From positions 1-52,119 of the forward strand of contig CAYPDK010000012.1 of assembly GCA_964409505.1 (NCBI GenBank): a stretch of DNA of 52,119 nucleotides, in the 5' to 3' direction. Source of the DNA: JADHZC01 sp964409505 (GTDB taxonomy: Bacteria > Pseudomonadota > Alphaproteobacteria > Rickettsiales > Rickettsiaceae). The notes below the pieces were generated by a model. That model made no database searches. It was not told where the DNA came from and saw only the letters and a program-made list of their open reading frames with translations. This document shows positions 45,147 through 52,119 of this stretch, one piece after another (positions within the stretch are counted from its first letter, which is position 1; every line of letters begins with the position of its first letter). The translations under genes were made by a program, and so were the position numbers.

Positions 45147-45752
45147 TTATTTTTTTACAGCTTTCTTAATTTCAAATTCTAAGGTTACATCAAATTTATT
45201 ATTTAAAGAATCTGAATTTTTGTTATCAGATGTGGATGATTTTTTTTCAAATGTTAAATGAAGATTTATTTTATCTCCTTCCACTAAATCCTTTTTAAGA
45301 TTTAATACCATTATATGCAATCCTCCAGGTACAAAACTAATCTCAGAGTTTTTAGGAATGACTAAATTATCAATTTTTACCATCTTGCTAACTCCATTCT
45401 CATCTACGAAGCTGTTATGCAATTCTATTTTATCAGAAAGTTCGGAGTTAAAGGCATTCGTCAGTACATAATCTGTATCTGAAGAATTTGTTATAGAAAG
45501 ATACGCTGCTGTATTTTTATTATGTTTTGAAGGTACTCTAGCCCAGCTAGAACTAAATTTTAAATCTAGATTTTTTTTAGAAAGATTTTTACTCTTAGTC
45601 TTATCAGAAGACTCATTAGTCTTAGACATATTAGAAGATTTCTTGGAAATCGTTAGTCCAAATAAAGACTTTTCATAAGACGCAAACAATGTTAAAAAAG
45701 TCATTAACAATAAATACACAAAAATATTTTTAATTTTTCTTCTTATATACAT
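45147..45752 (-). CDS. Periplasmic copper chaperone, PCu(A)C family
   Basis: PCu(A)C proteins bind Cu(I) in the periplasm and pass it to cytochrome oxidase assembly. The motif H-x11-M-x21-H-x-M is present: H112, M124, H146 and M148, in the sequence context GGLHIM. The N-terminal helix (FVYLLLMTFLTLFA) looks like a signal peptide or anchor, followed by a long Ser/Lys/Asn-rich linker to about residue 65 that is unusual for the family. The C terminus also has a polar insert. 201 residues. Confidence 0.9.
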   Translation of the reverse strand: MYIRRKIKNIFVYLLLMTFLTLFASYEKSLFGLTISKKSSNMSKTNESSDKTKSKNLSKKNLDLKFSSSWARVPSKHNKNTAAYLSITNSSDTDYVLTNAFNSELSDKIELHNSFVDENGVSKMVKIDNLVIPKNSEISFVPGGLHIMVLNLKKDLVEGDKINLHLTFEKKSSTSDNKNSDSLNNKFDVTLEFEIKKAVKK

Positions 45753-46159
45753 AATAAAATTGAAACCTCGATATAAACTAAAATGAATATTAATAAATCT
45801 ACTCTACAACGTTATAGCTAAAAAATCTATCTACGCACAACACCTGTGCGTATGAACGACTAATGCCTATAATCACTAGCCAACTACTTCAATCCTCTTG
45901 CTATCATTGAAGACAGTGGAATGAAAGACAGTACAATGCCACCGCAACTCCATTTTTTACTACTACAACTCTAATTAGAAGGAGTCTACACTTAAAAAGA
46001 GTTTGCATGAAAAATATTATATGAATCTAGCTCAACAAAAATTAATATTGTAACTTTAAAGTCACAATATTTTACAATGTCCTTTAGTGCCAATTTGTAT
46101 TTTTTATGTTATTATAGCATTTCATGGAATGGTTTGTTTTAGTTAAAAATAGAGATTAT
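45753..46159. other. Intergenic region with GC-richer island
   Basis: The gap between the copper chaperone (minus) and dapB (plus). Most of it is AT-rich, but 45830-45975 is clearly richer in G and C. It holds a strong hairpin (45832-45852, listed separately), an imperfect tandem 15-base repeat (45909-45938) and a short minus-strand frame of 25 codons from about 45955 (starts MELRWHCTVFHS). Near the dapB end, TTATTATAG at 46109-46117 may be a -10. Confidence 0.5.
45832..45852 (-). terminator. Strong GC-rich hairpin with minus-strand T-run
   Basis: A perfect 8-base inverted repeat (TACGCACA / TGTGCGTA) with a 5-base loop. On the minus strand it is followed, five to six bases later, by six T. 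It would end a minus-strand transcript starting between here and dapB, for which no gene is annotated; it could also be part of a mobile palindrome. Confidence 0.45.
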
Positions 46160-46855
46160 ATGGTAAATGTTGGCATTAGCGGTAGCAGTGGGCGAATTGG
46201 AAAAACTTTGATAAAATTGCTTAATGGCCACTTATTATTTAACCTGAGTGGTACTTTTAATTCTAAAAAAAATAAGGTCGATTTAGACAAATTTTGTCGT
46301 GAGTCTGATTTGATAATAGATTTTTCTTCTTCTCTTTTTTTAGACACTCTTCTTGAACACGCAATAAAACATCAAAATAAGTTATTTATTGGCACTACTG
46401 GTTTGACTGAGAGACAATTTATTTCTCTTAAAAATGCCTCAACTGAGATTTCGATTTTTTATACAGAAAATACTAGCATTTTAGCCTATGTTGTAGCAGA
46501 TATTTCAGCACAAGTCGCTAGTCTTTTAAAAGGATTTGATATTGGAGTAATTGATATACATCATAAGAGAAAACGTGATATTCCTTCAGGAACTGCTTCT
46601 ATGATACAGAATTTTATTAAGGCAAAAATTGATGGAAATGTAGCTATGTCTAGTTTAAGAATAGGACAAAATTTAGGTGAGCATTGTGTAATATTTGATC
46701 ATGAAGAAGAAACACTAGAAATTAAGCATAAAGTTTTAAATAAAACACTTTTTGCTAAAAATGCTCTCGTTATATCTGAATGGTTTATAGGTCAACAAAA
46801 ATCCCTCTATACGATGAAAAACTTCTTTCATGCTTTTCTTAATAGGGTATATTAA
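46160..46855 (+). CDS. dapB: 4-hydroxy-tetrahydrodipicolinate reductase
   Basis: DapB reduces the cyclic intermediate of lysine and diaminopimelate synthesis with NAD(P)H. The nucleotide loop VGISGSSGRIGKTL (from the ATG at 46160), IGTTGLTERQF, the catalytic HHKRKRDIPSGTA (family E.HH..K.DAPSGTA) and IGQNLGEH are seen. 231 residues is short for DapB. The upstream ATG at 46124 would add 12 residues before the nucleotide loop and is less likely. Confidence 0.92.
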   Translation: MVNVGISGSSGRIGKTLIKLLNGHLLFNLSGTFNSKKNKVDLDKFCRESDLIIDFSSSLFLDTLLEHAIKHQNKLFIGTTGLTERQFISLKNASTEISIFYTENTSILAYVVADISAQVASLLKGFDIGVIDIHHKRKRDIPSGTASMIQNFIKAKIDGNVAMSSLRIGQNLGEHCVIFDHEEETLEIKHKVLNKTLFAKNALVISEWFIGQQKSLYTMKNFFHAFLNRVY

Positions 46856-46899
46856 GGTTATTTTCCCTTTTTAAATACAACATATATAAAAAAATTAAT

Positions 46900-46946
46900 C
46901 AATTAATAAAAAATTAATTGCTTCAAATAGAACCTTATAGGATAAT
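46900..46946 (+). promoter_or_regulatory. Palindrome and putative promoter of the virB operon
   Basis: CAATTAAT-AAAAA-ATTAATTG (46900-46920) is a perfect 8-base dyad. Its end overlaps a possible -35 TTGCTT (46918-46923), which is 17 bases from GATAAT (46941-46946). The -35 match is only moderate. The dyad sits where a transcription factor would control virB3. Confidence 0.4.
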
Positions 46947-46986
46947 TTTTAGTGATAATACATTTTATTAATTAAGGTTTTTTTGA

Positions 46987-47280
46987 ATGGAAAAAACATA
47001 TCATCTTGTATCAGATCCTTTATTTTTAGGCTTAACAAGACCTACTTTAATATTTGGCGTTAGTATGTACTATGCTTTGTTGAATTTAATGGGATCTGTT
47101 GTCATTTTTGTACAAAGTTCTGATTTTAGGATAATTTTTGTTACTGCGATAATACATGGAGTAGGCTATTATTTGTCTTTTTCAGAGCCTAAGTTTATGG
47201 AAATACAGATGAAATATGCTAATAAATGTAATAATTGCCCCAACAGAACATATTACAGTGCAAATTCTTATTGTTCATAA
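46987..47280 (+). CDS. virB3: Type IV secretion protein VirB3
   Basis: VirB3 is a small inner-membrane component that partners VirB4. 97 residues with the family's opening DPLFLGLTRPTLIFGV, two hydrophobic helices and a cysteine-rich tail (CNNCPNRTYYSANSYC) that is unusual. It is followed by virB4 as in all Rickettsiales T4SS loci. Confidence 0.92.
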   Translation: MEKTYHLVSDPLFLGLTRPTLIFGVSMYYALLNLMGSVVIFVQSSDFRIIFVTAIIHGVGYYLSFSEPKFMEIQMKYANKCNNCPNRTYYSANSYCS

Positions 47281-47340
47281 GTTAAAAGTAGTACAGTAAA
47301 TTTGCCGGTTTAGTTGTTTTTTTATACACCTTTTTATTCT

Positions 47341-49779
47341 ATGTTTAAGATATTTAAGACAAGACCCAAAAAGGAAAATATTTCTTCTAAAGAAGTACCA
47401 ATTTCTCATTTTCTACCCTACATACATTATCTAAACGATCACACCATAGTTACGAAAGATTATAATTTGTTACAAGTGATTCAATTATCTGGATTTGCGT
47501 TTGAAACAAAAGATGAGGAAGAACTGGATTCAAATAAAAATTTGAGAAATATGCTCTTTAAAAATATGGAGCTTGATAATGTAGTAATATATCTTCACAC
47601 TATAAGAAAAAAAATAAATACTACTAAAAGTGGTTATAATTTAGATAATTTTCGAAGTACTAAAAAAGATTTTCTGAATTATTTTAATTATAAATGGCAA
47701 CAAAGATATTTGAATAGAGATTTTTATACTAATAGTTTCTATATAACAATATTACATAACTCTACTAAGTCAGGAGTATCACTTATAAAAAAAATCTTAG
47801 ATGGGATTAATGCAAAAACTAGTAAACTCAATTGGGAAAAAAATATTAAAAATATTTACTACAGTATTAATGAAGTTACCACTAAGTTAGTGACGGCTTT
47901 TGATAAATATCACCCTAAATTACTAAAAATAAGGAAAAAGAAAAATGGATATGTTTGTGAGATGCTGGAATTTCTAGGAACTATTGTTAATTTGGGAATC
48001 TCTGGAGAAATGCGTATACCTCGTGGTAGAATAGATGAGTACTTAGGTCAGGGAAGATTATTTTTTGGTAAAAAATTACTAGAAGCTAGAGTGCATGGTG
48101 ATACTAAATATGCTGGTATGATTTCTATACAGGAATATAGTTCTAATACATATGCTGGTATGTTAGACAAGTTTTTAAGAATGCCTTTTGAATTTATTAT
48201 TACTCAGAGTTTTATATTCCAAAATAGAAGAATAGCAATAAATAAATTACAACTTCAACAAAATAGAATGATACAGGCTGAGGATAAAGCTGTTTCTCAA
48301 ATTGCTGAAATAACAGAAGCACTAGATTTGGCAACTAGTGGTACTATAGGTTTTGGAGAACATCATCTGACAATGATGTGTATAGAAAATAAGTTAGAAA
48401 CAGTAGAGCAGGCTCTGTCTTTCTCTGCTATAGAATTTACTAATGCTGGTATGCAGCCAGTAAGAGAGACTAGGAATATGGAGCTTTGTTATTGGGGACA
48501 GTTACCTGGTAATTTAGATTTTATAGTGCGAGGAGCAATGATTCATACTGTAAATTTAGCAGGACTAGCCTCCTTTCATAGCTATCCTTTAGGGAAGCAA
48601 TCAGGAAATCATTGGGGAGAACATGTTGCTTTGTTAGATACTAATTCTTCAACTCCTTATTACTTTAATTTTCATGTCAACGATGTAGGACATAGTCTTA
48701 TTATAGGTCCTACAGGAGGAGGAAAAACGGTTTTAATGAATTTTTTATGTGCTCAAGCTTGTAAATTTCTTCCTAGAATGTTCCTTTTTGATAAAGATAG
48801 AGGCGCTGAAATTTTTGTTAGAGCAATAGAAGGAATTTATACAATTTTAAATCCTCTTGGAGAATGTGGACTTAATCCTTTGCAGTTGGATGATACTAGT
48901 GAAAATAGGGCTTTTTTACTGGAATGGTTAGAATCTCTAGTACTTACACAAGGAGGGGATATTAACTCTGATGAGCGAAAAATTCTCTATGATGCCATAG
49001 AGGGGAGCTTCAGGTTAGAAAAAAAAGATAGAAAGTTAAATAATATTGTACCTTTTCTAGGTCTTAACGTTAAAGGTAGTCTTGCTAGTAGAATTGCTAT
49101 ATGGCATGGTAATGGTTCGTATGCCAAAATATTTGATAATGATACAGATAAGATAGATTTTGATAGGGCTAGAATTTTTGGATTTGAAATGGGAAATTTA
49201 CTTGGAAATAATAAAGTACTTGGTCCTGTGTTGTTATATTTGTTCCATAGAATTAGGATATCTCTTGATGGATCTAATACTATGTTGGTGCTTGATGAGG
49301 CTTGGGCTTTAATAGATAATCCGTTTTTTGCTCCTAAAATCAAGGATTGGTTAAAGGTCTTAAGAAAGTTAAATACATTTGTTATTTTTGCAACTCAAAG
49401 TGTGGAAGATGCTGCAAATAGCGCTATTAGTGATACTTTAGTACAGCAAACTACTACACAAATTTTTCTTCCTAATTTAAAGGCTACTAGTGCATATAGA
49501 AAAGTTTTCATGCTATCAGAAAAAGAATTTGAGATTATTAAAAATATTGATCCTTCTTCTAGGTATTTTTTAGTTAAGCAAGGGACTCAATCTATTATGG
49601 CCAGGGTTAATTTGAGTGGAATGGATGATATTATCAGTGTGTTGTCAGGGAGTGCTAAAACTGTCAAGATTCTTTATGAAATTATGAAGACAGAAGGTGT
49701 TTCTACTAAGGATTGGATAAAATTATTTTATAAAAGAATTGAAGAGTTAAAGGCTCAAGAAAATAGTAAAGATGAGTAG
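47341..49779 (+). CDS. virB4: Type IV secretion ATPase VirB4
   Basis: The large ATPase of the T4SS inner-membrane complex. From the ATG at 47341 it has 812 residues; a TTG at 47314 would add nine. The N-terminal CagE/TrbE domain shows FLPYIHYLNDHTIVTKDYNLLQ, and the ATPase part has Walker A IIGPTGGGKT near 454-463 and Walker B MLVLDEAWALID near 640. ATQSVEDAANS and TQIFLPN follow, as is usual. The last 8 bases overlap the virB6 start, so the two are likely translated in coupling. Confidence 0.97.
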   Translation: MFKIFKTRPKKENISSKEVPISHFLPYIHYLNDHTIVTKDYNLLQVIQLSGFAFETKDEEELDSNKNLRNMLFKNMELDNVVIYLHTIRKKINTTKSGYNLDNFRSTKKDFLNYFNYKWQQRYLNRDFYTNSFYITILHNSTKSGVSLIKKILDGINAKTSKLNWEKNIKNIYYSINEVTTKLVTAFDKYHPKLLKIRKKKNGYVCEMLEFLGTIVNLGISGEMRIPRGRIDEYLGQGRLFFGKKLLEARVHGDTKYAGMISIQEYSSNTYAGMLDKFLRMPFEFIITQSFIFQNRRIAINKLQLQQNRMIQAEDKAVSQIAEITEALDLATSGTIGFGEHHLTMMCIENKLETVEQALSFSAIEFTNAGMQPVRETRNMELCYWGQLPGNLDFIVRGAMIHTVNLAGLASFHSYPLGKQSGNHWGEHVALLDTNSSTPYYFNFHVNDVGHSLIIGPTGGGKTVLMNFLCAQACKFLPRMFLFDKDRGAEIFVRAIEGIYTILNPLGECGLNPLQLDDTSENRAFLLEWLESLVLTQGGDINSDERKILYDAIEGSFRLEKKDRKLNNIVPFLGLNVKGSLASRIAIWHGNGSYAKIFDNDTDKIDFDRARIFGFEMGNLLGNNKVLGPVLLYLFHRIRISLDGSNTMLVLDEAWALIDNPFFAPKIKDWLKVLRKLNTFVIFATQSVEDAANSAISDTLVQQTTTQIFLPNLKATSAYRKVFMLSEKEFEIIKNIDPSSRYFLVKQGTQSIMARVNLSGMDDIISVLSGSAKTVKILYEIMKTEGVSTKDWIKLFYKRIEELKAQENSKDE

Positions 49780-52119
49780 TATTAAAAATTACTGGTATTT
49801 ATTTTTTTTAAAAAATGCTTTGTATTTTTTTATCATTTTTTTTTGTGTTTTATCTTGTAAATCAGCTGTTTTTGCTCAAGAAGAACCAGAGGGGGGTTAT
49901 ACCGAGGGATATAGTTGTATTGAAACTTATACAACTTTTTTAGAGCATTTTTTTTGGGATATTTTAACTTTAGGTATGAAAAGTACCGGATATAATCAGA
50001 TAAGGCTTAAGGGAAAGGTATATGATGGTAGTGCTTATGGTCAAGAAATAGATCAATGTTCTTTTGATAAGAGAGCTGAGTGTATTGGAATGAGTTCAAA
50101 AGGTAAATGTAGTAATGTTTATTTAGACTTTTTAGTACAAAAAGATGACAGTTGGAAGAAGTTTAGTTTATCTTTGGTTCCAGGTGAAAATGATGAAGAA
50201 GTAACTATTAGCTCTAAGCTTTTAGGATTTATTCCTACTAGTAATACTCTTTATTTAGCGCAGGTAAATGATAGTATTTGTATTAAAGCTTATATGATTT
50301 TTTACTACATATTTTTGAGTTGTACTTACCTCAAGGAGCCTTTTCAAGAATCTATTTATGTTAACATATCCCATAGTAATGACAGGACTGGGCATGAGAG
50401 TGAAGAATATAAAGGAAGAGTTGCATATCCTGGTATATTTAGTTCAATGGGAAGTTGTATTTTTGACGCTAATATGCATTCTAAGGCAAGAACATCTATT
50501 ACAGGTGTAGTAATAACTTGTACTAAGCATGTATTGGACAAAATTATTTTTGATAGACTTGTTTCTGTACAAAACGGATTGCATAAATCTATAAGATATC
50601 TTCTTATTATGTATGTAGTGTTTATAGGATATAAAATATTATTGGAAGCTAGAATTACTAAACAAGATGTTTTGAATAATATCATTAAGGTTACGTTAAT
50701 TACTTATTTTTCAATAGGACTATCTTTTGAGTGGACTGAGTCTTCTAACTCTAATGAGCCCAAAGGAGTGAATAAGCCCAAAGGAGGAGGGTTTATACAA
50801 TATGGTAATGAGCTCCCAGTATGGCATAAACCTCCAGTATGGACTGAACCCCAAGGAGAGAACGAGACTAAAGGAGGTGTTGGAAAATATGTTATTCCTT
50901 TTCTTATAGAGGGTATGTTTGGTGTAGCAGGTTTTTTTTCTTCTCACATGGAAATATGTGAATTTAAAGCGGGCGAATATGCTAGTGGTTACGAGTATCT
51001 AGCTTTATTTGATAGTGTAGATTGTTTCTTAGAGCTTTTTATTGTGAATGAAGTTACTTTTTATATGATACTTTATACAAAATTGTTTCCAGCTCTAAGT
51101 AAACTTACTAATTATATCGTAATGTTTTTTATGCTTATAGTTATGACTTTTGTATTTTTAGCAGAAATTTTTGTTAAAGCTCTTATTGCATCATATACAC
51201 TTTTAGTACTGTCTCCTATCTTTGTAGTGATGTATTTATTTAGCTTTACTAAAAGTTATTTTACGAATTGGGTTAACGCTCTTTTATCTTTTTTTCTACA
51301 GCCAGCAATGTCTTTAATTTTTGTTTTTTTATCAATGGAACTTATACAGAAAATGACTTTTGAAGATTGTCAATTTAATTATGAAATGATTAATTCTTCA
51401 AATCAAGGGTCCTCTTCTTCTCCGGGTATAATCCAGTCTTCTAGTGTTGGATATGATAAACAATATAAGAGATATTATGTAGATAAAAATAATGCTTCTT
51501 TAAAATGTAAAAACTCTTTTATATATTTTATGTCTGACACTAAGAATATGATTCTAAACGGAACAGATCCCCTTGTGGCAATAGGTTTTGGTATAATAAC
51601 AAAACCATTTTTTTTTCTTGTTCTTTTAAAACTTGTAATACTTTTTTATTTTTTAAAAACTATACAGAACTATTTTGCTAATAGTATTAAATCTTACCTA
51701 GGAACTGCTTCTGGTGGGAGTGGCTTGGGTACTTTTAGAGGTGATCCAATACCTTACGGAAGAGGTGTGCAAGCACAAGATTCTGATAAAAATATTGATG
51801 GCATTGGTGGCTTTAACGTGGAAACTCCTAAGCAGGATGGTATTGGTGGCTTTAACGTGGAAACTCCTAAGCAGGATGGCATTGGTGGCTTTAACGTGGA
51901 AACTCCGAAGCAGGATGGTATTGGTGGCTTTAACGTGGAAACTCCTAAGCGGGATGGTATCGGTGGCTCTAACGTGGAAACTCCTAAGCGGGAGGGTATT
52001 GGTGGCGCTAACGTAGTAACTTCGGATAGTAGTAGTGGCTTTAACGCGGAGACTTCTAAGCAGAATGGTATTGGTGGCTCTAACGTAGTAACTACGGATA
52101 GTAGTAGTGGCTTTAACGC
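49772..52119 (+). CDS. virB6: Type IV secretion membrane protein VirB6, partial, repeat-tailed
   Basis: VirB6 proteins form the inner-membrane pore-like part of the T4SS. In Rickettsiales they are much longer than in Agrobacterium and occur in several copies. The frame opens at ATG 49772, has a signal peptide (ending SAVFA before QEEPEGG), and runs for 782 codons without a stop to the window edge. Cysteine-rich N-terminal part (residues 25-220) is followed by the helix-rich TrbL/VirB6 core near 265-575, including TYFSIGLSF and LIASYTLLVLSPIFVVMYLF. A Pro/Gly/Lys/Glu insert lies at about 325-375 and a second polar loop near 540-570. From residue 676 a tandem 13-residue repeat begins and continues to the edge. 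The 3' end and any further virB6 copies are outside the window. Confidence 0.9.
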   Translation, partial: MSSIKNYWYLFFLKNALYFFIIFFCVLSCKSAVFAQEEPEGGYTEGYSCIETYTTFLEHFFWDILTLGMKSTGYNQIRLKGKVYDGSAYGQEIDQCSFDKRAECIGMSSKGKCSNVYLDFLVQKDDSWKKFSLSLVPGENDEEVTISSKLLGFIPTSNTLYLAQVNDSICIKAYMIFYYIFLSCTYLKEPFQESIYVNISHSNDRTGHESEEYKGRVAYPGIFSSMGSCIFDANMHSKARTSITGVVITCTKHVLDKIIFDRLVSVQNGLHKSIRYLLIMYVVFIGYKILLEARITKQDVLNNIIKVTLITYFSIGLSFEWTESSNSNEPKGVNKPKGGGFIQYGNELPVWHKPPVWTEPQGENETKGGVGKYVIPFLIEGMFGVAGFFSSHMEICEFKAGEYASGYEYLALFDSVDCFLELFIVNEVTFYMILYTKLFPALSKLTNYIVMFFMLIVMTFVFLAEIFVKALIASYTLLVLSPIFVVMYLFSFTKSYFTNWVNALLSFFLQPAMSLIFVFLSMELIQKMTFEDCQFNYEMINSSNQGSSSSPGIIQSSSVGYDKQYKRYYVDKNNASLKCKNSFIYFMSDTKNMILNGTDPLVAIGFGIITKPFFFLVLLKLVILFYFLKTIQNYFANSIKSYLGTASGGSGLGTFRGDPIPYGRGVQAQDSDKNIDGIGGFNVETPKQDGIGGFNVETPKQDGIGGFNVETPKQDGIGGFNVETPKRDGIGGSNVETPKREGIGGANVVTSDSSSGFNAETSKQNGIGGSNVVTTDSSSGFN
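51797..52119 (+). repeat. Tandem repeat array inside virB6
   Basis: Five near-identical 39-base units (51797-51991) encode D-G-I-G-G-F-N-V-E-T-P-K-Q or close variants. They give way to a higher-order pattern in which a 33-base unit (about E-G-I-G-G-A-N-V-V-T-S) alternates with a 39-base unit (D-S-S-S-G-F-N-A-E-T-S-K-Q), at 51992-52063 and again from 52064. Array length beyond the window is unknown. Confidence 0.95.

Noticed and set aside
51714..52016. 100-codon frame with VALTWKLLS repeats
   Set aside because: It is the alternate reading of the virB6 repeat array; because the unit is 39 bases, other frames also stay open.
1..52119. CRISPR arrays, rRNA genes, insertion sequences and replication origin
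   Set aside because: None seen: no regularly spaced repeats besides the virB6 array, no transposase frames, no rRNA-like stretches.

Overview
The window looks like the chromosome of an AT-rich, host-dependent alphaproteobacterium of the order Rickettsiales. The signs are an NTT-type ATP/ADP translocase, a Rickettsiales-style virB3-virB4-virB6 run whose VirB6 is very long and repeat-tailed, an NtrX regulator, a DUF2610-type small protein, an AprD/AprE-like type I exporter, and the order rpsL-rpsG-fusA-trnW-secE-nusG with tuf absent, an arrangement published for Rickettsia prowazekii. The NTT carrier and the fusA-trnW-secE join favour Rickettsiaceae or Midichloriaceae over Anaplasmataceae, but the family cannot be settled by eye. 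TGA is used as a stop, so the code is standard.

Layout. 1-2.8 kb: tRNA-Cys (cut by the window edge) and secA on the minus strand. 3.2-12.1 kb: a periplasmic parvulin-type foldase, a 0.7 kb gap with palindromic repeats, a dicarboxylate/glutamate symporter, the ATP/ADP translocase, then the alphaproteobacterial block hemD / small membrane protein in the Mic60 position / hemY-like / zapE / tmk. 12.2-16.8 kb: an accessory cassette with its own near-consensus promoter, containing a PduX-family amino-acid kinase, a cysteine-synthase-fold PLP enzyme, an ATP-grasp ligase and an MFS transporter. This is the strongest candidate for an undescribed small-molecule pathway. 17-19.8 kb: a membrane-anchored retroviral-type aspartic protease, a DUF2610-like protein and ntrX. 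19.8-34.6 kb: the fused str and rif operons ending in rpoB and rpoC. 34.6-40 kb: sppA, a stand-alone rimP and a type I secretion ABC/HlyD pair. 40-44 kb (minus): a candidate structured RNA, a SPOR-domain protein, argS, and a dgt homologue whose metal-binding residues are all replaced. 44-46.9 kb: erpA, bioY, a PCu(A)C copper chaperone, a hairpin-bearing island and dapB. 47-52.1 kb: virB3, virB4 and the 5' part of virB6, which runs off the window inside a tandem-repeat array.

How the genes fit together. Core functions are translation and transcription (str/rif block, argS, rimP), export (secA, secE, sppA, parvulin) and heme synthesis (hemD). Host dependence shows in ATP/ADP exchange, amino-acid or dicarboxylate uptake and biotin uptake (bioY without biotin synthesis genes here). 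Two secretion systems, type I and type IV, point to host interaction. The kinase-PLP-ligase-transporter cassette is an inferred four-step route: phosphorylate the hydroxyl of an amino acid, replace it, couple the product to another amino acid, and move it across the membrane. All functional assignments rest on motif reading and gene order; no database search was possible.
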